The notes under the pieces are model-generated. The model did not search any database, was not told the origin of the DNA, and worked only from the letters and a program-made list of their open reading frames with translations. From positions 267,914-331,913 of the forward strand of contig NZ_JANUGU010000006.1 in NCBI RefSeq assembly GCF_024753145.1: a stretch of 64,000 nucleotides of DNA, read 5' to 3'. Source of the DNA: Massilia terrae. Its GTDB lineage: Bacteria; Pseudomonadota; Gammaproteobacteria; Burkholderiales; Burkholderiaceae_D. A program made the translations under genes and the position numbers. Below are positions 40,668-49,317 of the stretch, in pieces (position 1 is the first letter of the stretch; the number at the start of each line of letters is the position of its first letter).

Positions 40668-41234
40668 ATGTCCGATAAAGAAGCCTTTACCGAGAGCGAC
40701 TGGCGCCGCCTTCTGTCGAGTCTGGGTGAAGACCCGAACCGCGCCGGCCTGCACGAGACCCCGGCGCGCGTCGCCAAGGCCTGGAAGCACTGGACTTCCG
40801 GCTATGACCAGGACCCGGTCGAGATTCTCAAGGCCTTCGAAGATGGCGCCGAGGAATACAACGAGCTGATCGTGGTGCGCGGCATTCCGGTCTACAGCCA
40901 TTGCGAGCATCACCTGGCGCCGTTCTTCGGCAAAGCCACGGTTGGCTATCTGCCCAACGGCAAGATTGTCGGCCTGTCCAAGCTGACCCGTCTCGTGGAC
41001 GTGTTCGCCAAGCGGCTGCAGGTGCAGGAACGCATGACGATCCAGATCGCCAATGCCCTGATGGAAGTGCTCGAACCCAAGGCCGTCGGCGTGGTGGTCA
41101 AATGCCGCCACATGTGCATGGAAAGCCGCGGCATCCGCACTCCGGGCGAAGAAACCATCACCTCCGCCATGCTCGGCGAGCTGCAGCCCAACCTGGCGCT
41201 GCGCACCGAATTCCTGTCGCTGGCCCGCGACTGA
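40668..41234 (+). CDS. folE: GTP cyclohydrolase I
   Basis: Converts GTP to dihydroneopterin triphosphate, the first step to tetrahydrofolate. 188 residues from ATG 40668, preceded by AAGG. Zinc ligands are in the motifs HCEHHLAPF and KCRHMCMESRG. PVYSHCEHH and IRTPGEETITSAM are canonical. A TTG six bases earlier is in frame but unlikely. Confidence 0.97.
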   Translation: MSDKEAFTESDWRRLLSSLGEDPNRAGLHETPARVAKAWKHWTSGYDQDPVEILKAFEDGAEEYNELIVVRGIPVYSHCEHHLAPFFGKATVGYLPNGKIVGLSKLTRLVDVFAKRLQVQERMTIQIANALMEVLEPKAVGVVVKCRHMCMESRGIRTPGEETITSAMLGELQPNLALRTEFLSLARD

Positions 41235-41269
41235 GCGTTTTCGCGCGCGCTTCGGGAACCTGTTCCGGA

Positions 41270-41304
41270 TCGATCGCCTCCAAGGGATTATTTGAGGCGA
41301 TCGA
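41270..41304 (+). promoter_or_regulatory. Hairpin masking the transposase ribosome-binding site
   Basis: Perfect 11-bp arms TCGATCGCCTC / GAGGCGATCGA around a 13-base loop. The only Shine-Dalgarno-like sequence (GAGG) for the ATG at 41306 lies in the right arm, so folding would hide it. Transposase genes of several IS families use such hairpins to block translation of read-through RNA. There is no T run, so it is not a standard terminator of folE. Confidence 0.55.
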
Positions 41305-41305
41305 G

Positions 41306-41629
41306 ATGGCCAGGCCAGAATTTCCGAGCGACTTGTCGCGCGACCAGTTCGAACACATCCGGGACATGCTTGAGGCGGCGCGCCGCAAGACGCGTCCGCG
41401 CAAGCACGACCTGTACGATGTGTTCAACGCGGTCATCTACTTCCTCGATTCGGGCGCCGCATGGCGCAGCATGCCGCCCGAGTTCCCGCCGTGGCGCACG
41501 GTGCACGAGTATTTCACCCAGTGGACCATGCTGCGCGAAGGCGGCAAGACCTTGCTTGAGCGCGCGCTGGAACGGGTCGGCCGGACCAGGGAAATCGAAC
41601 GATTGCATCAGCTGCTGTCGCCGCGCTGA
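41306..41629 (+). CDS. IS5-type transposase, N-terminal domain only
   Basis: 107 residues matching the N-terminal DUF4096-like part of IS5/IS4 transposases (LSRDQFEHIRDMLEAARRK ... DVFNAVIYFLDSGAAWRSMP; FPPWRTVHEYFTQW). The DDE catalytic part is absent and the next 250 bases hold only a palindromic repeat. No terminal inverted repeats of an IS were found. It is either a relic of an insertion or a retained solo domain. Confidence 0.75.
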   Translation: MARPEFPSDLSRDQFEHIRDMLEAARRKTRPRKHDLYDVFNAVIYFLDSGAAWRSMPPEFPPWRTVHEYFTQWTMLREGGKTLLERALERVGRTREIERLHQLLSPR

Positions 41630-41655
41630 CCGCAGCTGTCCACCACTTTAGTTGC

Positions 41656-41759
41656 CGTCATTCCCGCGAACGCGGGAATCCCATTTCTTGCGCAAACCAC
41701 CACGTTTAATCGGTGTGGTGCGCACGGAAAATGGGGTTCCCCCTCCGCGGCAACGACGT
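41656..41759. repeat. Intergenic palindromic repeat, type 2, copy 2
   Basis: CCGTCATTCCCGCGAACGCG with GGAATCCCATTTCTTGC at the left; AAAATGGGGTTCCCCCTCCG ending CAACGACG at the right. It sits between the transposase relic and the PAP2 gene. Confidence 0.75.
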
Positions 41760-41879
41760 TCTATTTTAGTAGTGTCGCCCAGCTGTAACACACTGTTGCG
41801 ATTTCGCGTGGTGCGCCCCTGCGCGGGGGTTAAGCTAGAGCTCAGCCTTGCCACTTCGCCATTACCCCCGGAATACGCC

Positions 41880-42488
41880 ATGTTCGAGCACCTCAACCTC
41901 ATCCTGTTCTCCGCCCTCAACGCTTCCGCCGGTCTGTCCGGCTGGCAACTGCTCAGCGCGCGCTTCGCCGCGGAATGGCTGATCCTGCTGGTGCCTCTCA
42001 CGCTTGCCGCCCTGTGGATCGGCGGCGACGCCCGCCAGCGCCAGGCCGCCGTGCACGCTTGCCTGGCCGCGATCGGCGCCCTGGCCGTCAACGCCACCAT
42101 CGGCCTGCTGTGGTTCCACCCGCGCCCCTTCATGGCTGGCGTCGGCCACACCTTCCTGCACCACGCGCCCGACAGCTCCTTCCCCAGCGACCATGCGACC
42201 ATCCTGTTCACCGTCGCGCTGGCGCTCGCCTTCAGCCAGATCGACAACGCGCGCCGCATCGGCAGCCTGCTGTTGCCGGTGGCCGTCGTCGTTGCCTGGG
42301 CGCGCGTATTCCTGGGTGTCCACTACCCGATGGATATGTTCGGTGCACTCTTGGTGTCGGTCGTCGTCACGACGCTGTTCCAGGCCCGCATGGCGATCGC
42401 CGCCAGCGCGGCCCTGGTGCCGATGATGGAATCGGTGTATCGCCGCGTGCTGGCGGCGCCGATCGCGCGCGGCTGGCTGCGCCCGTAA
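41880..42488 (+). CDS. PAP2-family phosphatase, likely undecaprenyl-diphosphatase
   Basis: 202 residues from ATG 41880. About five membrane helices. The three PAP2 signature motifs are visible: WFHPRPF (part of KxxxxxxRP), PSDHA and RVFLGVHYPMD. The acid-phosphatase site faces the periplasm in BcrC/YbjG-like enzymes, which recycle the lipid carrier of peptidoglycan and O-antigen. A frame upstream to 41652 runs through the repeat and is rejected. Confidence 0.85.
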   Translation: MFEHLNLILFSALNASAGLSGWQLLSARFAAEWLILLVPLTLAALWIGGDARQRQAAVHACLAAIGALAVNATIGLLWFHPRPFMAGVGHTFLHHAPDSSFPSDHATILFTVALALAFSQIDNARRIGSLLLPVAVVVAWARVFLGVHYPMDMFGALLVSVVVTTLFQARMAIAASAALVPMMESVYRRVLAAPIARGWLRP

Positions 42489-42492
42489 GCCG

Positions 42493-42900
42493 TCAGCGCA
42501 GCGCCAGCGTCGTCGAGCCCGCCTGTACGAAGACCATCTTGTTTCCGATCATCCGGAATGCCCCCAGCGCCTGCCCGCTCGCCGCGGCGGGCGGCGCCAG
42601 TTCCGTGCAGGTATTCGTTTCCACCTGCCACAGCTTGCTGCCCGCCTGCAGCGTATAGACACCATTTCCGTTCGCATACAGCGCGACATCGACGCGCTCG
42701 GCCGGCATCGTGCCCAGCGAATAGCGGCGCTGGCAGCCCGGAAGGTTGGAAGCGACCAGCTGCAGGTTCAGCGCGCGGTCCCAGAAATGGGGCTGCTCGG
42801 CATGCACCACCAGCGAGTGATCGGCGTCGCTGTAGCTGGCGGCATCGTCGACGCAGCCCGTCAGGCACAAGGCGGCCAGCGGAATCAGTAAGGTGCGCAT
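42493..42900 (-). CDS. Small hypothetical lipoprotein
   Basis: 135 residues from ATG 42900, preceded by AAGGGAAA. Lipoprotein signal MRTLLIPLAALCLTGCVDD (lipobox LTGC, Cys16). Two further Cys (LPGCQRRY, TNTCTEL) may pair. No family recognised. It converges on the PAP2 gene with only 4 bases between stops. Confidence 0.78.
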   Translation of the reverse strand: MRTLLIPLAALCLTGCVDDAASYSDADHSLVVHAEQPHFWDRALNLQLVASNLPGCQRRYSLGTMPAERVDVALYANGNGVYTLQAGSKLWQVETNTCTELAPPAAASGQALGAFRMIGNKMVFVQAGSTTLALR

Positions 42901-43090
42901 ACGCTTTCCCTTGGAATATATGGCCGAGTATAAGACGCTTCCGTGTTTCGTGACACACGCCGCCGCGTCAGCCGGACTCCATGCTTTTTCGATTTGCGCG
43001 ATGATACGCCGGACCTGAAAAGGCAAGCCGAACCCGCTGCCCAGCCGATGGCCAGACGGGACTCAAGTCATCCATTCGACGAGCTCTGTC

Positions 43091-43663
43091 ATGCCTGAAG
43101 ACCAAGCAAGCCTGGAAGCGGAAGCCGCGCCCTACGTGCCGCCGCAAAAAGTCACGCTGCGCATCAACGGCGCGCTGCACGACCTGATGATCGAACCGCG
43201 CGTGACCCTGCTCGACGCGTTGCGCGAAGTGCTGGAACTGACCGGCACCAAGAAAGGCTGCGACCGCGGCCAGTGCGGCGCCTGCACCGTACTCATCGAC
43301 GGCGAGCGCGTCAATTCCTGCCTGACGCTCGCGATCATGCAGGAAGGCCGCGACATCGTCACCGTCGAGGGCCTGGCCGCGCACGGCCATCCGCATGCGA
43401 TGCAGCAAGCCTTCATGGACCACGACGGCTTCCAGTGCGGCTATTGCACGCCGGGACAAGTGTGCTCGGCGGTGGCCTTGCTGGGCGAAGTCCGGCGCGG
43501 CGACGCCAGCCTGCACACGCGCGGCGAAGCGCTGTCCATGGGCGAGCTCAGCGATGACGAGATCCGCGAACGCATGAGCGGCAACATCTGCCGTTGCGGC
43601 GCCTATCCCAACATCGTCGCCGCGATCCGCAGCGTGGTCGAGCGCGCTGCACCCGGTGGCTGA
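43091..43663 (+). CDS. paoA: Aldehyde oxidoreductase, 2Fe-2S subunit (PaoA/YagT-like)
   Basis: 190 residues. Two [2Fe-2S] clusters: plant-type CDRGQCGACTVLIDG and the C-terminal helical domain CGYCTPGQVC ... NICRCGAYPNI. It carries electrons from the molybdenum subunit to FAD. E. coli PaoA has a twin-arginine signal; here the N-terminus (MPEDQASLEAEAAPYV) lacks one, so this enzyme is probably cytoplasmic. First of three genes. Confidence 0.9.
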   Translation: MPEDQASLEAEAAPYVPPQKVTLRINGALHDLMIEPRVTLLDALREVLELTGTKKGCDRGQCGACTVLIDGERVNSCLTLAIMQEGRDIVTVEGLAAHGHPHAMQQAFMDHDGFQCGYCTPGQVCSAVALLGEVRRGDASLHTRGEALSMGELSDDEIRERMSGNICRCGAYPNIVAAIRSVVERAAPGG

Positions 43664-43675
43664 CGGGGAGGGCGC

Positions 43676-44659
43676 GTGCACTCCATTTCCTACGACCGGG
43701 CCCGCGACGTCGCCCACGCCATCGAACTGGCGCGCCAACCCGGTGCGAAGTTCATCGGCGGCGGCACCAACCTGCTCGACCTGTACAAGAGCGGCGTCGA
43801 GCGCCCGGTCAGGCTGGTGGACGTGAGCCGCTTGCCGCTGGCCGGCATCATGGAATTGCCGGACGGCGGCCTGCGTATCGGCGCCACCGCCAGCAATACC
43901 GCCACCGCCAACCATCCGCTGGTGCGCCAGCGCTACCGGCTGCTGTCGGACGCCTTGCTCAACGGCGCCTCGAGCCAGCTGCGCAATATGGCCACAGTCG
44001 GCGGCAACCTGCTGCAACGCACGCGCTGCTATTACTTCACCGATCCCACGCTCGGCCCCTGCAACAAACGTACACCCGGCGCCGGCTGCGCGGCCAGGGA
44101 TGGCTACAACCGCATCCACGCGATCCTCGGCGCCAGCGAGCAATGTATCGCCACCAATCCATCCGACATGAGCGTGGCCTTGTGCGCGCTCGATGCCGTG
44201 GTGCGCCTGCACGGACCAAATGGCGAGCGCGCTATCCCGCTGGCCGACTTCCATCGCCTGCCCGAAGATCGGCCGCAAGACGATACCGTGATCGCCGCCG
44301 GCGAACTGATCACCGCGGTGGATCTGCCGCCGCCGCGTTTCACCGCCCATCACTATCTGAAGGTGCGCGACCGCGCCAGCTACGAGTTCGCGCTGGTGGC
44401 CGTGGCCGCCGCGCTGGAATTCGATGGCGCCTCGGTGCGCGATGCCCGCGTGGTGCTCGGCGGCGTCGCACACAAGCCCTGGCGCGCGCAGGCCGCCGAA
44501 GACGCGCTGCGAGGCGAGCCCTTGAGCAACGAAACGCTGCGCAGCGCCGCTGAGGCGGCAGTGCAGGGCGCCCGGCCTTTGGAACACAACGCCTTCAAGA
44601 TCGAGCTGGCGCGCCGCGCCGTCGAGCGCGCCTTGCGCATCGCTGGAGGAATGGCATGA
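43676..44659 (+). CDS. paoB: Aldehyde oxidoreductase, FAD-binding subunit (PaoB/YagS-like)
   Basis: 327 residues from GTG 43676, preceded by GGGGAGG. FAD-binding motif FIGGGTNLLDLYKSGVERP and NMATVGGNLLQRTRC. The Cys-rich insertion RCYYF ... CNKRTPGAGCAAR binds an extra [4Fe-4S] cluster in PaoB, so this is the PaoB subgroup and not a plain xanthine dehydrogenase subunit. It overlaps the next gene by four bases (ATGA). Confidence 0.9.
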   Translation: MHSISYDRARDVAHAIELARQPGAKFIGGGTNLLDLYKSGVERPVRLVDVSRLPLAGIMELPDGGLRIGATASNTATANHPLVRQRYRLLSDALLNGASSQLRNMATVGGNLLQRTRCYYFTDPTLGPCNKRTPGAGCAARDGYNRIHAILGASEQCIATNPSDMSVALCALDAVVRLHGPNGERAIPLADFHRLPEDRPQDDTVIAAGELITAVDLPPPRFTAHHYLKVRDRASYEFALVAVAAALEFDGASVRDARVVLGGVAHKPWRAQAAEDALRGEPLSNETLRSAAEAAVQGARPLEHNAFKIELARRAVERALRIAGGMA

Positions 44660-46857
44660 GCGCCATCGGAGCCCCCATTAACCGCACGGACGGCTGGGCC
44701 AAGGTCAGCGGCGCGGCCCGCTACTCTGCCGAACATTTCCCGCCGCAGATGGCGCATGCGGTCATGGTCACCAGCACCATCCCGGCCGGCCGAATCAAGC
44801 GCATCGAAGCGGACGCGGAATGCCCGGGTGTCCTCCTCGTCATGACCCATGAGAACGCGCCGCCCCTGCCCCCGGGCATGAAGGCGGGCAAGCTGCAGCC
44901 GCCGATCGGCCGCGTGCTGTCCCTGCTGCAGGACGACGCTGTCCACTACAACAACCAGCCGATCGCCGTGGTCGTCGCCGATACGCCCGAGCACGCGCGC
45001 GAGGCCGCTGCCCGCCTGCACGTCGAATACGAGACCGCACCGGCGATCCTGACATTCGAGCAAGCCAGGCAGCACACCTATCCACCGGACAAGGTGCTGG
45101 GCGAGTCGGCCGATACCCGGCGCGGAGACTTCGAAGCCGGCATGCTGGCCGGCAGCGTGCAGCTGGACGCGACCTATGTCACGCCATACGAGACCCACAA
45201 TCCGATCGAGCCACATGCCACCGTGGCCGCCTGGGACGGCGAGCATCTCACGCTGTACGACTCGACCCAATACATCAAGGGCGTGCAGAGCATTGTTTCG
45301 ACCATTCTCGGTATCCGGCAGGAACAGGTGACGGTGCTGTGCCCCTTCACCGGCGGCGGTTTCGGCTGCAAGGGCTCGGTCTGGTCGCACGTGGTGCTGG
45401 CCGCGATGGCAGCGAAGCAGGTGGGCCGGCCGGTCAAGCTCGTGCTCGACCGCAACCAGATGTTCGGCCCGGTCGGCGGCCGGCCCATCACCGAGCAGCG
45501 GATGCGCCTCAGCGCCATGGCCGACGGCCGCCTGACCGCGTCCGGCCACGACGTGATCGCCTACACCTCGATGATCGAGGACTGGATCGAGCCCTGCGCG
45601 CTGGTCACCCGCATGATGTACGAGTCACCCGCGCAACAGACCTCGCACCGCCTGGCGCGCATGAACCTCGGCACCCCGACTTTCATGCGGGCGCCAGGCG
45701 AAGCAACCGGCAGCTTTGCGCTGGAGGCTGCGATGGACGAGCTGGCTTACGAGCTGGGCATCGACCCCATCGAGATGCGCCTGCGCAATTACACGGAGCG
45801 CGACCCGCAGAAGCAGCTGCCTTACTCCAGCAAATCCTTGCGCGAGTGCTACCAGCTCGGCGCCGACCGCTTCGGCTGGAGCCGCCGCAATCCCGCGCCG
45901 CGTTCGATGCGCGAAGGCGACAAACTGGTCGGCTGGGGCATGGCCACCGCCACATATCCGACGCACCGTATGGCTGCTTCCGCTACCGTCGTCATGCATC
46001 CTGATGGACACGTGCTGGCCCGCTCGGCCACGCAGGACCTCGGCACCGGCACCTACACCGTCATGACGCAGGTGGCGGCGGATGCGGTCGGCGTGCCGGT
46101 CGAGCACGCCAGGTTCGAGCTGGGCGATTCGCGCATGCCGGAGGCGCCCGTTTCCGGCGGCTCGATGACGGTGGCGAGCGTGTCGTCGGCGGTGCACGCG
46201 GCGGGGCAGGCCTTGCGCCTGAAGCTGATCGGTATCGCGGCGGCGGACGCGCTGTCGCCCCTGCGCGGCGTGCAACCGGACGACGTGGATGCGGCCGACG
46301 GCTGGCTGTCCATGCGCAGCGATCCGCAGCGGCGCGAGCGCATGTCCAGCATCGTCAAGCGCCACGGCGGGCCGGTCGAGGCAAACGCGAAGGCCGAGCC
46401 GGGCAGCGAATCGGAGCAATATTCGATGCACTCCTTCGGCGCAGTGTTCGTCGAAGTACACGTGGACGAGACCTTGTGCGAGATCCGCGTGCCGCGCGTC
46501 GTTGGTGTTTACGGTGTCGGCAAGCTGATCAACGCGAAGACGGGGCGCAGCCAGCTGATGGGTGGCATCGTCTGGGGCCTGGGCATGGCGCTGCTGGAGG
46601 AAACCGTGTTCGACGAGCGCGTGGGCCGGGCGGTGAATGGCAACCTGGCCGAGTACCACGTGCCCGTCAACGCGGATATTGGCAATATTGACGTGCTGGT
46701 GGTGGACGAGGAGGACCCGCACGTGAATCCGCTCGGCGCCAAGGGCATCGGCGAAATTGGCATCACCGGCGTGGCCGCGGCGGTGGCCAATGCCGTCTGG
46801 CACGCCACTGGCAAGCGCGTCCGCGATTTACCGATCACGCTAGACACGCTGTTGTAA
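44656..46857 (+). CDS. paoC: Aldehyde oxidoreductase, molybdenum cofactor subunit (PaoC/YagR-like)
   Basis: 733 residues, the size of PaoC. Molybdopterin-binding segments include CPFTGGGFGCKG and APGEATGSFALE. The catalytic Glu is about residue 700 in GAKGIGEIGITG. It oxidises aldehydes (aromatic in E. coli) to acids. The XdhC/PaoD-type factor that inserts the cyanylated cofactor is not next to it in this window. The following gene is unrelated. Confidence 0.92.
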   Translation: MSAIGAPINRTDGWAKVSGAARYSAEHFPPQMAHAVMVTSTIPAGRIKRIEADAECPGVLLVMTHENAPPLPPGMKAGKLQPPIGRVLSLLQDDAVHYNNQPIAVVVADTPEHAREAAARLHVEYETAPAILTFEQARQHTYPPDKVLGESADTRRGDFEAGMLAGSVQLDATYVTPYETHNPIEPHATVAAWDGEHLTLYDSTQYIKGVQSIVSTILGIRQEQVTVLCPFTGGGFGCKGSVWSHVVLAAMAAKQVGRPVKLVLDRNQMFGPVGGRPITEQRMRLSAMADGRLTASGHDVIAYTSMIEDWIEPCALVTRMMYESPAQQTSHRLARMNLGTPTFMRAPGEATGSFALEAAMDELAYELGIDPIEMRLRNYTERDPQKQLPYSSKSLRECYQLGADRFGWSRRNPAPRSMREGDKLVGWGMATATYPTHRMAASATVVMHPDGHVLARSATQDLGTGTYTVMTQVAADAVGVPVEHARFELGDSRMPEAPVSGGSMTVASVSSAVHAAGQALRLKLIGIAAADALSPLRGVQPDDVDAADGWLSMRSDPQRRERMSSIVKRHGGPVEANAKAEPGSESEQYSMHSFGAVFVEVHVDETLCEIRVPRVVGVYGVGKLINAKTGRSQLMGGIVWGLGMALLEETVFDERVGRAVNGNLAEYHVPVNADIGNIDVLVVDEEDPHVNPLGAKGIGEIGITGVAAAVANAVWHATGKRVRDLPITLDTLL

Positions 46858-46970
46858 AGGCGTAAGCCGGGTGTCGCGCTGCGTTTGCGATACCGCTTGA
46901 TACAAACAGCAACTTGAAACCCCCGCCCGCGCGCCCAATTATCAAGCGACCAACCAAGGAGCGCACCACC

Positions 46971-47663
46971 ATGACCCCACAAGATTCCCAACTCCTGCAG
47001 GATTTCCTGACCCAGCTGGTGCAAGCGCGCGGCGTCGCCAAGGATCCGCAGGCCGAAGACATGATCAACCGCGCCGCCAGCCAGCAGCCCGATGCAACCT
47101 ACCTGCTGGTCCAGCGCGCCCTGCTGATGCAACAGGCGCTGAACAATGCCCGTGCCGAGATCGAATCGCTGCAAGACCAGCTGCGCAACGCCGCGCCGCA
47201 GAGCCGCTCATCCTTCCTCGACCCGACCACCTGGGGCAACAGCGGCGCCACGCGGCCCTCTGCATCTGCGCCGCCTAGCTACCAGCAACCCGCTCCCGCC
47301 TCGATGCAGGCCCAACAGCAGCCGGCTACCGGTGGGGGCTTCCTGAGCGGCAGGGGCGGCAGCATGCTCGGCAACATTGCGACGACCGCGGCCGGCGTGG
47401 CGGGCGGCGCCTTCCTGTTCCAGGGCCTCGAACATTTACTCGGCGCCCACGCCGGCAACGGCTTCCTCGGCCCGCAATCGGCCTTGATGTCGCGGCCCGA
47501 AGAAACCACCATCGTCAACAACTACTACGAAGACAAGGACAGCAACCGCAGCAACCTGTTCGACGATTCCGACCGGGATAGCTCGGATAGCCTGCTGAGC
47601 GACAGCAGCGGAAACAGCGACTTCGACGACCTCGGCCCGGATGACGACGATCTGTTCACTTGA
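46971..47663 (+). CDS. DUF2076 family protein
   Basis: 230 residues from ATG 46971 with AAGGAG upstream. DUF2076 N-terminus (MTPQDSQLLQDFLTQLVQAR ... YLLVQRALLMQQAL) and coiled coil to ~75. Then a Pro/Gln-rich linker, a Gly-rich hydrophobic stretch (GGSMLGNIATTAAGVAGGAF) and an acidic Asp/Ser tail (SDRDSSDSLLSDSSG ... DDDDLFT). Often described as periplasmic ligand-binding sensors, but no signal peptide is seen here. Confidence 0.82.
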   Translation: MTPQDSQLLQDFLTQLVQARGVAKDPQAEDMINRAASQQPDATYLLVQRALLMQQALNNARAEIESLQDQLRNAAPQSRSSFLDPTTWGNSGATRPSASAPPSYQQPAPASMQAQQQPATGGGFLSGRGGSMLGNIATTAAGVAGGAFLFQGLEHLLGAHAGNGFLGPQSALMSRPEETTIVNNYYEDKDSNRSNLFDDSDRDSSDSLLSDSSGNSDFDDLGPDDDDLFT

Positions 47664-47706
47664 AATTCCAGTCGGGCGTTGGCCCGGTACTGGTATGTAA
47701 GTTAGA

Positions 47707-47813
47707 ACGTCGTTCCCGCGGAGGCGGGAACCCCATTTCCGTCGCTCAGCCGCAAACGTTAATGATCGCGGCCTGCCTGCAAAATGGGGTTCCCGCTTTC
47801 GCGAGAACGACGC
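47707..47813. repeat. Intergenic palindromic repeat, type 2, copy 3
   Basis: CGTCGTTCCCGCGGAGGCGG with GAACCCCATTT at the left; AAAATGGGGTTCCCGCTTTC ending GCGAGAACGACG at the right. It lies between convergent genes. Confidence 0.8.
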
Positions 47814-47838
47814 TAGCTTTTTTTTGATACCTTGCGGA

Positions 47839-49311
47839 TTAATCGGCTGCGTGCTGCTTTTCCGCGTGCTGCCCGCGCGTGTTCTGCCACCCGCCGCCCA
47901 GCGCGAGGAACAGCGTCACCTGGTCCGACGCCAGCTGCGCATCCGACGCCGCGACGGCGCTCTCCGCCACCGCCAGCGCGCGGTCCGCATCCAGCTTGCT
48001 CAGGAAGTCCACGCGGCCGTAGCGATACAGCTTGTCCGCCTGCCGCTCCGCCAGCGCGCTCTGGTCGCGCGACGATTTGAGTGCCGCGTTGCGGTCCAGC
48101 TCACGCGCATACACCGTCAGCGCGCTTTCGGTTTCGCGCAGCGCGTTCAGCACCACGCTGTCGAACTTGGCCAGCGACCCCTTGGTCGTCGCCTCCGCCT
48201 GCTCGATGTGCACACGCGCCGAACTGGTCGCCGGCAGGCTCCACGAGATCAGCGGCCCGAGCCCGTAATGCCAGGTGTTCGCCTCGCCGATCCCCGGGAT
48301 CATGCCGATGCTGCCGAAGGACGCGCCCAGCGTGATGTTCGGGTACAGCTCCGCCGTCGCCACGCCGATGCGCGCGGTGGACGCGGCCAGCGTGCGCTCG
48401 GCCTGGCGGATGTCCGGACGCCGGCGCAGCAGCGCGGCGCCATCGCCCACCGGGATCGCGTTCGCCACGTGTGGCGGCACCTCGCACTTTGCCACGTCGG
48501 CCGGGAAGTTGGCCGGCACCTCGCCGGTCAGCACCGCCAGTTTGTACAGCGCGGTGCGGCGATGCGCCTCCAGCGGCGGCAGCGAGGCGCGCAACTGGTC
48601 GAGCTGTGCCCGCACGCGGCTGTTATCGAGCGCGATGCCACGGCCGCGCTGCACACGCTCGCCCGTCAGCTTGACGAACTGCTGCTGCAGGTCGACCGAC
48701 TGCTGCGCCACCTTCAGCTGGTAGCCCGCCGAGCACGCGTCCGCATAAGCCCGCGCGGTGTCGGCCGCGATGATGACGTGCGCGAGATCGCTCGCCGCCT
48801 GCGCCGCCTCCTCATCCGCTTGCGCCGCCTCGATCGCGCGCCTGATCTTGCCGAACAGGTCGAGCTGGTAGCCCACCTTCACTTCAGCCGTGTACAGGCC
48901 GGAGTCCGGCAGCTTCTCCGGAATGCCGAGCGAAGCGCCGGCGATGCGGCCGTAGCCGGGCTGCGCTTCCATCTCCACTTCCGGACGCTTCTTCTCCTCG
49001 ACCGATTCCACGATCGCGTGCGCGTGCTCCAGGTTGGCGGCGGCCACGCGCAGGTCGGCGTTGGTGGCGAAGGCTTTTTCGATCAGCTTGTCGAGCGTCG
49101 GGTCCTGGTACAGCTTCCACCAGTCCGCCGGCAGCGGCTCGGACTTGAACGGCTTCTCGGCCGCGCCCAGGAACGGCTTCGAGGCTTCCGGCCGCTTCAC
49201 CACGGCTTCGTCAGGCACCTTGTAATTCGGTCCCACGGTGGTACAAGCCGCCAACGCAAGCAGCGCTGACGCGACGGCCGTTCTGGTTACGATGGTTCGA
49301 TATGAATTCAT
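47839..49311 (-). CDS. Outer-membrane efflux lipoprotein (NodT/OprM type)
   Basis: 490 residues. Lipoprotein signal with lipobox LAAC (ALLALAACTTVGPNYKVP). Two OEP repeats, each with long helices (AHAIVESVEEKKRPEVEMEA; LDRNAALKSSRDQSALAERQ) and the motif VGPNY. Forms the TolC-like outer-membrane channel. It starts 6 bases after the adaptor stop and is the last gene of the aromatic-acid efflux operon, so a complete tripartite pump is encoded. Confidence 0.92.
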   Translation of the reverse strand: MNSYRTIVTRTAVASALLALAACTTVGPNYKVPDEAVVKRPEASKPFLGAAEKPFKSEPLPADWWKLYQDPTLDKLIEKAFATNADLRVAAANLEHAHAIVESVEEKKRPEVEMEAQPGYGRIAGASLGIPEKLPDSGLYTAEVKVGYQLDLFGKIRRAIEAAQADEEAAQAASDLAHVIIAADTARAYADACSAGYQLKVAQQSVDLQQQFVKLTGERVQRGRGIALDNSRVRAQLDQLRASLPPLEAHRRTALYKLAVLTGEVPANFPADVAKCEVPPHVANAIPVGDGAALLRRRPDIRQAERTLAASTARIGVATAELYPNITLGASFGSIGMIPGIGEANTWHYGLGPLISWSLPATSSARVHIEQAEATTKGSLAKFDSVVLNALRETESALTVYARELDRNAALKSSRDQSALAERQADKLYRYGRVDFLSKLDADRALAVAESAVAASDAQLASDQVTLFLALGGGWQNTRGQHAEKQHAAD

Positions 49312-49317
49312 GGTTGC

